Part shown: in pieces, positions 1-6,389 of the stretch
Layout of the letters: every line of letters starts with the position of its first letter
Numbering within the stretch: position 1 is the stretch's first letter
From: Pseudomonadota bacterium
GTDB lineage: Bacteria > Pseudomonadota > Gammaproteobacteria > Woeseiales > Woeseiaceae
Reading direction: 5' to 3'
DNA: 8,447 bases
NCBI GenBank assembly: GCA_027295475.1
Contig: JAPUKV010000145.1
Span: forward strand, 1-8,447
The notes under the pieces: model-generated
What the model was told of the DNA's origin: nothing
Databases searched by the model: none
Seen by the model: only the letters and a program-made list of their open reading frames with translations
Position numbers and translations under genes: made by a program

Positions 1-1692
1 CATGAGGGATCGCTACTCCTTTGGATTCTGATTCTGTCGGTCTGGACCGTCGCCGTTGGCCGCTACAGCAGGGACTTGCCGGAGTCTTTCGCCGCGCGTG
101 TCCTCGGCGTCCTTGGTTTGTTGAGTTGCGGCTTCATGCTGTTCACGCTGCTGACCTCGAACCCGTTTGAGCGAATTTCCGCACCGGCGGACGGCGCTGA
201 CCTGAACCCGTTATTGCAGGACCCGGGCCTGGCCATACACCCACCGATCCTTTACATGGGTTACGTGGGCTTCTCGGTCGCGTATGCGTTCGCGGTCGCT
301 GCGATGCTGAGCGGGAATCTCGATCGAGCCTGGGCGCGCTGGACGCGGCCGTGGACACTATGGGCGTGGCTTTTCCTGACCGTCGGCGTTGCACTTGGCA
401 GCTGGTGGGCTTACTACGAACTCGGCTGGGGCGGCTGGTGGTTCTGGGACCCGGTCGAGAACGCCTCGTTCATGCCCTGGCTGGCCGGTACCGCTTTGAT
501 TCACTCACTTGCAGTTACTGAGAAGCGCGGCTTGTTCAAGAGCTGGACATTGCTGCTGGCAATATCGGCCTTTTCCTTGAGCCTGCTCGGCACTTTCCTC
601 GTACGATCCGGCATTCTCGTGTCGGTGCATGCATTTGCGACCGATCCGGCGCGCGGTCTTTTTATTCTCATTTTCCTCGGCGTCGCGATCGGTGGCGCGC
701 TGTTGCTTTACGCCTGGCGGGCGCCGGCACTCGACTCAGACGCCGGCTTCAGGCCGTTGTCGCGGGAGACATTCCTGCTGCTGAATAATGTGCTGCTCGT
801 GATTGCCGCGACCCTGATTTTGTTTGGAACGCTGGCACCGCTGATCGCCGATGTTTTCCAGGCAGGCAAGATCTCGGTCGGGGCACCCTGGTTCGAAATC
901 GCCTTTGCCATCCCGATGCTGCCGCTGCTGTTGCTTATCGGCGTCGGTATGCACACGGCCTGGCGCAGTCAGGACTGGCACGCACTTATCAAGCAACTGA
1001 AAGTACCCGCCATTATTGCGCTGGTCGCCGGCCTGAGTATTCCGGCGCTGATTTATGGCCGCTTCGGTATTCTCGTGACGGTTGGTGTCATCGCCGCATT
1101 CTGGATTATGGCCACCTCAATGATTCAACCCATACGCTCGTGGCGGCGCTCCCCCGGCACACCCCGCATAACACGGTCTGCGTTTGGAATGTCAATTGCA
1201 CATTTCGGCGTCGGGATTTTCGTGCTGGGCATCTCGATCGTGCAGGCGTTCAGTGTCGAAGCTGACCTGCGGATGGCGCCCGGGGAAAGTGTGGATGTTG
1301 CGGGCTTCAGTTTCGAACTCCGCGAACTGCGAAATGTCCAGGGGCCGAACTTTCAGGCGCTCGAGGGTGAAATAGATATCCGCAAGGACGGCAATTTCAT
1401 CGGCAAATTGCGACCACAAAAAAGAACCTACCTCGTGCAGCAAAGCCCAATGACCGAAGCTGGCATTCTGGCGGGCTGGAACAGGGATCTGTTTGTCGCG
1501 CTTGGCGACCCGCTGGGCAACGGCGCCTGGAGTGTAAGGCTGCAATACAAGCCAATGATCCGCTTCATTTGGCTGGGCGCCCTCATCATGGCGTTCGGCG
1601 GCATCATTGCGGCCAGTGACCGCCGCTATCAATTCGCGAAAGGCGCTGTGAAGACTACTGAAAAGCCTTCGCTGGGACGGCAACCCGCCTGA
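1..1692 (+). CDS. ccmF: Cytochrome c heme lyase subunit CcmF (5' truncated by window edge)
   Basis: CcmF is the large inner-membrane subunit of the System I heme lyase. It takes heme from holo-CcmE and, with CcmH/CcmI, attaches it to apocytochrome c on the periplasmic side. The frame is open from base 1 and begins HEGSLLLW, a conserved internal CcmF motif, so the true start lies upstream and the TTG at 76 is not the start. In window numbering the tryptophan-rich heme-handling WWD motif is at residues 143-154 (WGGWWFWDPVEN). Candidate heme-ligand histidines are H80 (HPPILYMGY), H168 (ALIHSL), H210 (SVHAFATDP) and H401. The first three fit E. coli H173, H261 and H303, as I recall them, at a constant offset of 93, which implies about 93 missing residues and a full length near 655, normal for the family. 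Many hydrophobic segments are present, the last at about 521-539. The stop overlaps the ccmG start by one base (TGATG). No inactivating change is seen. Confidence 0.97.
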   Translation, partial: HEGSLLLWILILSVWTVAVGRYSRDLPESFAARVLGVLGLLSCGFMLFTLLTSNPFERISAPADGADLNPLLQDPGLAIHPPILYMGYVGFSVAYAFAVAAMLSGNLDRAWARWTRPWTLWAWLFLTVGVALGSWWAYYELGWGGWWFWDPVENASFMPWLAGTALIHSLAVTEKRGLFKSWTLLLAISAFSLSLLGTFLVRSGILVSVHAFATDPARGLFILIFLGVAIGGALLLYAWRAPALDSDAGFRPLSRETFLLLNNVLLVIAATLILFGTLAPLIADVFQAGKISVGAPWFEIAFAIPMLPLLLLIGVGMHTAWRSQDWHALIKQLKVPAIIALVAGLSIPALIYGRFGILVTVGVIAAFWIMATSMIQPIRSWRRSPGTPRITRSAFGMSIAHFGVGIFVLGISIVQAFSVEADLRMAPGESVDVAGFSFELRELRNVQGPNFQALEGEIDIRKDGNFIGKLRPQKRTYLVQQSPMTEAGILAGWNRDLFVALGDPLGNGAWSVRLQYKPMIRFIWLGALIMAFGGIIAASDRRYQFAKGAVKTTEKPSLGRQPA

Positions 1693-2225
1693 TGTCACGC
1701 TACCTCGCACCATTAATCATGGTTGCAATCATGATTCCGGTGTTTGTCATCGGGCTTAGCCGCGATCCAACCGAGGTGCCTTCTCCGCTCCTCAACAAAC
1801 CGGCACCGGAGTTCGAACTGCCTAGCCTGAAGGACCCGGCTCGAACCGTCGGCAGCGACGACTATGCGGGCCAGATGGCGCTGGTCAATGTATGGGCCAC
1901 CTGGTGCGTCGGTTGCCGGCAGGAACACGACTATCTCCTGAAGCTCGCATCCGAGACGGACATCCCGATATACGGCCTGAACTGGCGCGACCACCGCGGT
2001 GATGCGCTGGCCTGGCTGCGGCAGCTTGGCGACCCGTATGTCGCCAGCGCTTTCGATGAAGACGCGCGGGTCGGTATCGACTTCGGCGTCTACGGCGCAC
2101 CGGAGACGTTTCTGATCAGCCCCGATGGCATCGTTCTTTACAAGCACATAAGTCCAATGACCGAAGAAGTCTGGCTAAGAGAATTTCAGCCCAGAATTCT
2201 CGCCGCGAAGGGGAGTGTGCAATGA
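1692..2225 (+). CDS. ccmG: Thiol:disulfide interchange protein CcmG/DsbE
   Basis: This is a periplasmic membrane-anchored thioredoxin-like reductant. It keeps the heme-binding CXXCH cysteines of apocytochrome c, or the CcmH cysteines, reduced, and itself receives electrons from CcmI-independent DsbD/CcdA-type proteins. The 177 residues begin with an uncleaved-looking signal anchor (about 5-22). A thioredoxin fold follows, with the active site WCVGC at 71-75 (C72, C75) inside NVWATWCVGCRQEH, and the cis-proline loop GVYGAPETFLI at 132-142. Length matches the family (about 175-185). The start is the ATG that overlaps the ccmF stop; the Shine-Dalgarno is weak, so translation probably depends on coupling to ccmF. 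Position between ccmF and ccmH is the usual System I order. WCVGC is a variant of the more common WCxxC spacers in CcmG but keeps both cysteines. Confidence 0.96.
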   Translation: MSRYLAPLIMVAIMIPVFVIGLSRDPTEVPSPLLNKPAPEFELPSLKDPARTVGSDDYAGQMALVNVWATWCVGCRQEHDYLLKLASETDIPIYGLNWRDHRGDALAWLRQLGDPYVASAFDEDARVGIDFGVYGAPETFLISPDGIVLYKHISPMTEEVWLREFQPRILAAKGSVQ

Positions 2226-2653
2226 AGCGGGACTGGCTTGCTTTGCTCGTGGTTCTTGCTGCCGGTTGTGCTTATGCGATCGATGCCGGAAATGCATTTG
2301 ACGATCCAAAAATGCAGGCACGCTACGAGAAAATCACCTCAGAGGTTCGCTGTCTCGTTTGCCAGAATCAGACGATCAAGGATTCAAATGCGTTTCTTGC
2401 CGATGATCTGCGGCGGGAAATCAGAAGAATGCTGACTGAGGGCATGACCGACGCAGAGATATATGATTTTCTGGTCGTTCGCTACGGTGACTTCGTGCTT
2501 TACCGCCCACGGATGAGCGGCAAGACACTGGTGCTCTGGATTGCGCCATTCTTACTGATTATCGTCGGCGGTCTTGTTGCATTCAACGTGGTGCGTGGCC
2601 GGATGGCGATGCCGATCGACGACGATTCCGATACCGATCAGGCGGCAGGCTAG
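2222..2653 (+). CDS. ccmH: Cytochrome c maturation protein CcmH (short, single-domain form)
   Basis: CcmH is a periplasmic, membrane-anchored thiol-redox protein that holds apocytochrome c and presents it to CcmF. The 143-residue product has an N-terminal signal sequence (about 1-20) and the conserved RCLVCQNQ motif at 43-50 (C44, C47). A three-helix-bundle region carries the family patterns NAFLADDLRREIRRM and MTDAEIYDFLVVRYGDFVLYRP. A C-terminal membrane anchor lies at about 102-124, followed by an acidic tail. It matches the short CcmH/CycL form; the TPR part found fused in E. coli CcmH is here encoded separately by ccmI. The start overlaps the ccmG stop (ATGA) and has a good purine-rich Shine-Dalgarno (AAGGGGAG) about six bases upstream. 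A cysteine at position 16 (LAAGC) weakly resembles a lipobox, so signal peptidase I or II processing is not settled. Confidence 0.96.
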   Translation: MKRDWLALLVVLAAGCAYAIDAGNAFDDPKMQARYEKITSEVRCLVCQNQTIKDSNAFLADDLRREIRRMLTEGMTDAEIYDFLVVRYGDFVLYRPRMSGKTLVLWIAPFLLIIVGGLVAFNVVRGRMAMPIDDDSDTDQAAG

Positions 2654-2656
2654 CTC

Positions 2657-3640
2657 ATGATCTGGCTGTTCCTCGGCATCATGCTCATTGCCGCCACCAT
2701 CGTCGTGGTCTGGCCGCTCATTCGGCATGAGAAACGCCTGTCGCTGCAGTCGCTTGCCGCGATCGTACTGGTGCTCGCCTTGTCTGCCGGAATGTATGCT
2801 TTTATCGGCACGCCGCAGGGGAAATCGGCGGGATCGGACAGGGCGAGTATCGAAGAGATGGTCGCCGGTCTGGACCAACGGTTACGTGACAAGCCCGACG
2901 ATTTGGCCGGCTGGAAAATGCTGGGACGTTCCTATTTTCAACTTCGTAACTACGAAAAAGCGATCGAGGCTTTTGACCGCGCGGTGCGAATAGAAGCGGG
3001 TTCGAACGGGCAGACACTCGTCGATCTCGGCGAAGCTGTCTGGATGCAGGACCCGGGCACATTGACGGGTCGCGCCGGCGAACTGTTCGAAAACGCTATT
3101 GCGACTTCACCCAATAACTCTAAGGCACTCTTCTACGGCGGTCTGGTAGCGATAGAGCGGGGCGAACGTTTCCTTGCTGCCGACAGATGGGAGACCTTAC
3201 TTGCGCTGTCGCCACCGGAAGGAATTCAGGAGATATTGCAGCAGCGAATCGCGGAGTTGCGCGGTGAAGAAATGCCCGTTCAGGACGCGCCCATCGCTGC
3301 AATTGTCTCGGCCGCGATCGAGCTGGCGCCTGCAGCCGAGCAGGCGGTTGCAGCGGATGCCACCGTTTTTATTATCGTGCGAGATCCGGCGCAACCATCG
3401 CCACCGATCGCGGCTGTCAGGCGACGTGTCGCCGAATTTCCTGCGGTTGTCGCGCTGAGCGATTCCGACGCGATGATACCGGGCAGATTATTGTCAGGAT
3501 TTTCGGAGCTCGAGGTCATTGCCAGGATATCGCTGTCAGGCCAGCCCATTGCACAGCCGGGCGACTGGTACGGCGAAGAGATTGTCCGTCCTGCCGAATC
3601 CGGGGAGATTTCGATCGTCATCGATCGCGAGGTTCAGTAG
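2657..3640 (+). CDS. ccmI: Cytochrome c maturation chaperone CcmI (short form, TPR)
   Basis: CcmI is the apocytochrome c chaperone of the heme ligation complex: two N-terminal membrane helices hold it next to CcmF/CcmH, and a periplasmic TPR domain binds the apocytochrome C-terminus. In the 327 residues seen here, TM1 is about 2-20 and TM2 about 32-51. One clear TPR is at about 83-116 (WKMLGRSYFQLRNYEKAIEAFDRAV), with weaker repeats at 117-190. An alanine-rich linker at 205-235 leads to the CcmI C-terminal beta domain at about 235-325 (VFIIVRDP, MIPGRLLSGFSELEVIARIS, QPGDWYGE). It begins three bases after ccmH. Typical CcmI proteins are about 400 residues with a cytoplasmic loop of about 70 residues between the helices; here only about 11 residues (RHEKRLSLQSL region) separate them, with no frame break. 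This may be a lineage trait. Identity is sure from order and C-terminal domain. Confidence 0.93.
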   Translation: MIWLFLGIMLIAATIVVVWPLIRHEKRLSLQSLAAIVLVLALSAGMYAFIGTPQGKSAGSDRASIEEMVAGLDQRLRDKPDDLAGWKMLGRSYFQLRNYEKAIEAFDRAVRIEAGSNGQTLVDLGEAVWMQDPGTLTGRAGELFENAIATSPNNSKALFYGGLVAIERGERFLAADRWETLLALSPPEGIQEILQQRIAELRGEEMPVQDAPIAAIVSAAIELAPAAEQAVAADATVFIIVRDPAQPSPPIAAVRRRVAEFPAVVALSDSDAMIPGRLLSGFSELEVIARISLSGQPIAQPGDWYGEEIVRPAESGEISIVIDREVQ

Positions 3641-3654
3641 ATCTGCTTATGCGC

Positions 3655-3683
3655 TTGACACAAGCGGGGTCGGGGGGTTTAGT
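3655..3683 (+). promoter_or_regulatory. Putative sigma70-type promoter for maeA
   Basis: A perfect -35 hexamer TTGACA (3655-3660) is followed after 17 bases by TTTAGT (3678-3683), which matches four of six bases of the -10 consensus. It lies in the only gap between the ccm operon and the malic enzyme gene and would start transcription at about 3690, some 24 bases before the ATG. Prediction from pattern only. Confidence 0.5.
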
Positions 3684-3691
3684 GGCCCCGT
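3664..3691. repeat. Stem-loop between ccmI and maeA (possible ccm operon terminator)
   Basis: The arms CGGGGTC (3665-3671) and GGCCCCG (3684-3690) pair over seven positions with one G-U, and an outer G-U can be added, leaving a 12-base loop. No T-run follows, so it does not look like a standard intrinsic terminator. It overlaps the proposed -10 element of the maeA promoter, and would only be transcribed by read-through from the ccm operon. Confidence 0.35.
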
Positions 3692-3713
3692 CTCAGCACG
3701 CTGACTGAAGCAA

Positions 3714-5417
3714 ATGAAAAAGTTTGACCTCAAGCGGACGGCCAAGGGTGACCAATTGAAAGTCCCGTTCCACAGCCCTTCGCTGCTCAGATATCCGCTT
3801 TTCAACAAGGGAACGGCGTTCACCCAGGAAGAGCGTGAGCGATTCGGCCTCGTCGGAGTGCTGCCATCGCAGCACAACACTATCGAAACTCAGGCCGAAC
3901 GCGTCTACGGGTCAATTTGCTTTAATCCGGACCCGGTCGGGCGGCATATCGGCCTGGCAGCCCTGCAAGACCGCAACGAGCACCTTTTCTACAAGGTGCT
4001 AAGTCTGCACCTTGAAGAGCTTCTGCCAATCGTCTATACGCCGACGGTCGGCAAAGCATCCCAGTATTACAGTCGGGTATTCCGTCGCGCCCGCGGCATC
4101 TGGATCACGCCGGATCTTCGTGGGCGTGTCGAGGACGTATTGAGAACAGCCGCATCGTTCAGCGATGTTCAACTAATGGTTGTCACGGACAACGAATCGA
4201 TTCTCGGCATTGGCGATCAGGGCGTCGGCGGCATGGCCATCAGTGTTGGCAAGCTTTCACTCTATTGCGTAGGCGCAGGCATCCACCCCGCACGGACTCT
4301 GCCGATCAGCCTCGATGTCGGAACGGACAATCAATCATTGCTGGACGATCCGCTGTACCTCGGTTGGCGCGAGAGGCGACTTCGTGGAGATGAATACGAT
4401 TCGCTGGTCGACGAATTCGTAACGGCGGCGCGCAAAGTATTTCCGAAGGTAGTGATTCAGTGGGAGGATTTCCGCAAAGACAACGCTTTGCGCATCATGG
4501 ATCGTTACCGGGAGCAGACTCCGTCATTCAACGATGACATTCAGGGAACCGGTGCAGTGGCGCTTGCCTGTGTACTGGCCGCCTGCAAAATAACAGGTGC
4601 CGCACTTGAAGATAGTCGCATTCTGATTTACGGGGCCGGCGCTGCCGGACTCGGCATTGCGCGGCAATTGCGCAGCCAGTTGCAGTTTGACGGATTGGCT
4701 GGCAGCGATCTGCAACAGGCCACTCTCGTCATGGACAGCAAGGGCATAATCAGCGAGGGCCGCGGAGCGGTAGATGACTACAAGAGAGAATTGTCCTGGC
4801 CGGAAGATATGGTGCAAGAGCTGGAACTGAGTGATACAGACCGCAGAGAGCTGCATAAGGTCGTCCAAAATTATCGGCCAACTGTTCTGATTGGCGCATC
4901 AGGACAAGGCGGCGCATTCAATGAAGACACCGTTCGCGCAATGGCTGATGCAGTCAGCACCCCCGTAATTCTGCCCATGTCGAATCCCACGTCGATCAGC
5001 GAAGCCGAACCGGAGCAGATTCTGCGCTGGTCCGATGGTCAAGCTCTCATCGCAACGGGGAGTCCGTTCGAGGACGTACCGATTCGAGGCACGGTCCGAC
5101 GCATCGGACAGGCTAACAACGTATTTATTTTCCCCGGAGTTGGCCTTGGGACAGTGGTCAGTGGTGCATTACAGATAACCGACGGCATGATCGCAGCGGC
5201 CGCAGTCGCCCTTGCCGATAGTCTGACCAGCACAGAGCTGTCGGATGGCTGCCTGATGCCGGAAGTAACAAGATTGTGGGATGTAAGTGGCGAAGTCGGA
5301 CTTGCTGTCGCCAATCAGGCCGTGCTGGATGGGGTTGCCAAAAAAATGAGTTCGGATGAAATGCAGGCGAGCATCGACGAGTATCGGTGGGTCCCCGAGT
5401 ATCCGGAATTTATTTAG
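3714..5417 (+). CDS. maeA: NAD-type malic enzyme (oxidative decarboxylation of malate)
   Basis: This cytoplasmic enzyme converts L-malate to pyruvate and CO2 with reduction of NAD(P)+, linking the TCA cycle to pyruvate. The 567-residue length is that of the SfcA/MaeA class (about 565), not the shorter or MaeB-fused types. Motifs in order are YTPTVG at 108-113 (catalytic Y108), RGIWITPDLRG (127-137), TDNESILGIGDQGVGGM, GK with catalytic K180, WEDF (metal ligands E251, D252), FNDDIQGTGAV (metal ligand D275), the Rossmann glycine motif GAGAAGLGIA (307-316) and MSNPTS near 422. At position 162 a serine stands where many malic enzymes have the malate-binding arginine (R165 of the human mitochondrial enzyme). 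The ATG has no strong Shine-Dalgarno (only GAAG). It has its own likely promoter and is followed closely by the thioesterase. NAD preference is inferred from class, not proven by a residue. Confidence 0.93.
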   Translation: MKKFDLKRTAKGDQLKVPFHSPSLLRYPLFNKGTAFTQEERERFGLVGVLPSQHNTIETQAERVYGSICFNPDPVGRHIGLAALQDRNEHLFYKVLSLHLEELLPIVYTPTVGKASQYYSRVFRRARGIWITPDLRGRVEDVLRTAASFSDVQLMVVTDNESILGIGDQGVGGMAISVGKLSLYCVGAGIHPARTLPISLDVGTDNQSLLDDPLYLGWRERRLRGDEYDSLVDEFVTAARKVFPKVVIQWEDFRKDNALRIMDRYREQTPSFNDDIQGTGAVALACVLAACKITGAALEDSRILIYGAGAAGLGIARQLRSQLQFDGLAGSDLQQATLVMDSKGIISEGRGAVDDYKRELSWPEDMVQELELSDTDRRELHKVVQNYRPTVLIGASGQGGAFNEDTVRAMADAVSTPVILPMSNPTSISEAEPEQILRWSDGQALIATGSPFEDVPIRGTVRRIGQANNVFIFPGVGLGTVVSGALQITDGMIAAAAVALADSLTSTELSDGCLMPEVTRLWDVSGEVGLAVANQAVLDGVAKKMSSDEMQASIDEYRWVPEYPEFI

Positions 5418-5429
5418 TCACGATTCCGG
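5403..5429. repeat. Perfect 7-bp inverted repeat spanning the maeA stop codon
   Basis: The arms CCGGAAT (5403-5409) and ATTCCGG (5423-5429) are perfectly complementary, with a 13-base loop that contains the TAG stop. No T-run follows, so it is more likely a weak attenuator, an mRNA 3'-end stabiliser or chance than a full terminator. It lies 15 bases upstream of the thioesterase ATG. Confidence 0.45.
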
Positions 5430-5444
5430 CCAAATCAGATAACA

Positions 5445-5864
5445 ATGGGAGAAAGGAACTTGACGAGCGAATCTCTGGCGGCATCCGCAACGATGTGCTT
5501 CGCCTGTGGGGTGGACAACCCAATCGGACTACGCATCAGTTTTCAAATGCAGGACGGCAAGTGTACCGGCGTCTTTACACCGGACGAGAATCATGTTGGT
5601 TACAAGAACACGGTGCACGGCGGGATAATCTATTCGGCACTGGACGACGTGATGGCGAATGTTCTCTATTTGCAGGATATCAAAGCACACACTGCGAAGT
5701 GCGAGATCCGCTACCGCAGGCCGCTCGAAGTCGGCCAGACAATTAATCTCACTGGCTGGATAGAACAGGAACGCCGCCGCCTGGTCGTTTTGAAAGGTGA
5801 AGCCAGAACCACTGCAGACGATATTTTGATCGCTGATTGCGAAGCGAGTTTCATGCTTGCCTGA
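5445..5864 (+). CDS. PaaI-family hotdog-fold thioesterase
   Basis: A small cytoplasmic hotdog-fold protein of 139 residues, expected to hydrolyse an acyl-CoA or similar thioester; the substrate cannot be read from the sequence. The N-terminal CFACGVDNPIGLRISF (18-33) is typical of the PaaI-like subgroup. The central helix motif is VHGGIIYSALDDVMA (57-71), with H58-G59-G60 and an acidic residue at D67 or D68 in the expected catalytic zone. Hotdog strands follow (KCEIRYRRPLEVGQ, VVLKGEARTT, ADCEASFML). Two starts are possible: ATG at 5445, which has no clear Shine-Dalgarno, or TTG at 5460, five codons later, which has GGGAG eight bases upstream; homology begins after both. It sits 27 bases after the malic enzyme gene and may share its transcript. 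Two terminator-like hairpins follow. Confidence 0.87.
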   Translation: MGERNLTSESLAASATMCFACGVDNPIGLRISFQMQDGKCTGVFTPDENHVGYKNTVHGGIIYSALDDVMANVLYLQDIKAHTAKCEIRYRRPLEVGQTINLTGWIEQERRRLVVLKGEARTTADDILIADCEASFMLA

Positions 5865-5895
5865 ATGGCCGCTTCAGGATTTCTTCTTCTGTTTT
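5860..5895 (+). terminator. Terminator-like hairpin at the thioesterase stop
   Basis: The arms CCTGAA (5860-5865) and TTCAGG (5873-5878) form a perfect 6-bp stem with a 7-base loop, followed by a T/C-rich tail (5880-5895) ending in TTTT. The TGA stop of the thioesterase lies inside the left arm. The stem is only moderately GC-rich and the tail is interrupted by C, so efficiency is uncertain. Confidence 0.5.
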
Positions 5896-5961
5896 GCAGG
5901 GAATCGGACCCGTACTGTGTCCCTTGCGTTGTCATTTGCAGTGTGACGCCAGACACGCCTG

Positions 5962-5987
5962 GGCCGTGATAGCATGCGGCCGTTTTT
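5962..5987 (+). terminator. Intrinsic terminator candidate upstream of the nitronate monooxygenase remnant
   Basis: The arms GGCCG (5962-5966) and CGGCC (5977-5981) pair perfectly and can extend inward by two G-U pairs to leave a 6-base loop. G and a run of five T (5983-5987) follow at once. This is the best-formed intrinsic terminator in the window and would close the maeA-thioesterase transcript. Confidence 0.55.
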
Positions 5988-5998
5988 GTATTCGTCAT

Positions 5999-6027
5999 TT
6001 GACATGCTCAAGGGCTGTTCATAGCTT
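5999..6027 (+). promoter_or_regulatory. Possible promoter for the nitronate monooxygenase remnant
   Basis: A perfect TTGACA (5999-6004) is followed after 17 bases by TAGCTT (6022-6027), which matches only three of six -10 positions. It sits between the terminator and the ATG at 6048. The -35 is strong, the -10 weak. If real, it may now drive transcription into crcB. Confidence 0.3.
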
Positions 6028-6047
6028 TGTCCGACAAGAAGTTTTGA

Positions 6048-6359
6048 ATGTCACTCTCTGCTTTACTCACGGGCAGACTCCGCACTCCACTCACAGGAGC
6101 ACCGATGTTTATCGTGTCAGGGCCGGAGATGGTCCTGGCACAGTGCAAAGCGGGTATCGTTGGCGCGTTGCCCGCGTTGAATGCCCGACCAGAGTCCATT
6201 CTGGATGAGTGGTTGTCGAGAATTACTTACGTATTCGTTGCAAATTGTGGCGCAACTGGTAGCCGTCGGGTTCTGCGGCAGCCGCCCGTGTCTCTGTCAC
6301 GCAGCTTGCATTTGCGAACGTCGCACCAGACACTGGGCACCAGTAAGCTAAGCCGCTAA
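6048..6359 (+). pseudogene. Truncated nitronate monooxygenase (N-terminal remnant)
   Basis: Residues 1-59, starting at the ATG at 6048, closely follow the N-terminus of the FMN-dependent nitronate monooxygenase (2-nitropropane dioxygenase) family. The run LLTGRLRTPLTGAPMFIVSG is followed by AQCKAGIVGALPALNARP and ILDEWLSRI, including the GAPMF strand at the start of the TIM barrel. Resemblance stops abruptly at about base 6224. The frame then runs through 44 non-matching residues to a TAA at 6357-6359, and neither other frame downstream resumes the family pattern. Intact members have more than 300 residues with FMN-binding loops and a catalytic histidine, all absent here, so this cannot be a working oxygenase. 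The break lies just upstream of the crcB-DUF190 pair, which suggests loss by insertion, deletion or recombination. The ATG has a modest AAGAAG Shine-Dalgarno, so a short peptide could still be made. Confidence 0.8.
6225..6351. other. Junction segment without recognisable genes
   Basis: This stretch lies between the last recognisable nitronate monooxygenase codon and the inverted repeat before crcB. All three forward frames give low-complexity, cysteine- or arginine-rich translations with no family I know. It holds only weak hairpins, such as GTTGC/GCAAC (6237-6241 and 6252-6256) and CGGG/CCCG (6267-6270 and 6285-6288). I see no tRNA, no insertion-sequence end and no integron attC core sites. 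Confidence 0.4.
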
Positions 6360-6371
6360 CCGGACAGCGGC
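6352..6371. repeat. Perfect 6-bp inverted repeat just upstream of crcB
   Basis: The arms GCCGCT (6352-6357) and AGCGGC (6366-6371) are perfectly complementary around an 8-base spacer. The repeat ends eight bases before the crcB Shine-Dalgarno and contains the stop codon of the broken upstream frame. It could be an operator, an mRNA hairpin controlling crcB translation, or a trace of the junction; no T-run follows. Confidence 0.45.
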
Positions 6372-6379
6372 GCAATAGT

Positions 6380-6384
6380 GGAGG
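6380..6384 (+). promoter_or_regulatory. Shine-Dalgarno deciding the crcB start
   Basis: GGAGG ends five bases before the TTG at 6390. It overlaps the start of the longer GTG-initiated alternative (6378), which makes the TTG the better start. Confidence 0.7.
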
Positions 6385-6389
6385 CAAGC

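Noticed and set aside
1192..1713. Long open frame on the minus strand inside ccmF (173 codons)
   Set aside because: It is opposite strongly conserved CcmF coding sequence, has no recognisable domain and no sensible ribosome site; it is a codon-bias shadow.
5387..5746. Forward open frame overlapping the maeA end and the thioesterase
   Set aside because: The overlapped frames encode clear malic enzyme and hotdog protein; the translation of this frame resembles no family.
6307..6341. TTGCAT with GACACT 17 bases later as a crcB promoter
   Set aside because: The -35 and -10 matches are only four and three of six; too weak to support in a GC-rich stretch.
6225..6360. A simple frameshift that would restore nitronate monooxygenase
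   Set aside because: All three forward frames after 6224 were read and none shows the expected continuation; the gene is truncated or replaced, not merely shifted.
6237..6371. Possible integron attC site from paired GTTGC/GCAAC and the GCTAAC near the crcB leader
   Set aside because: The core-site patterns GTTRRRY and RYYYAAC are not matched in the right order and spacing, and no integrase or other cassettes are seen.
6225..6378. Possible fluoride riboswitch in front of crcB
   Set aside because: The conserved starting purine-rich motif and the pseudoknot partner are not recognisable; only short simple hairpins are present.
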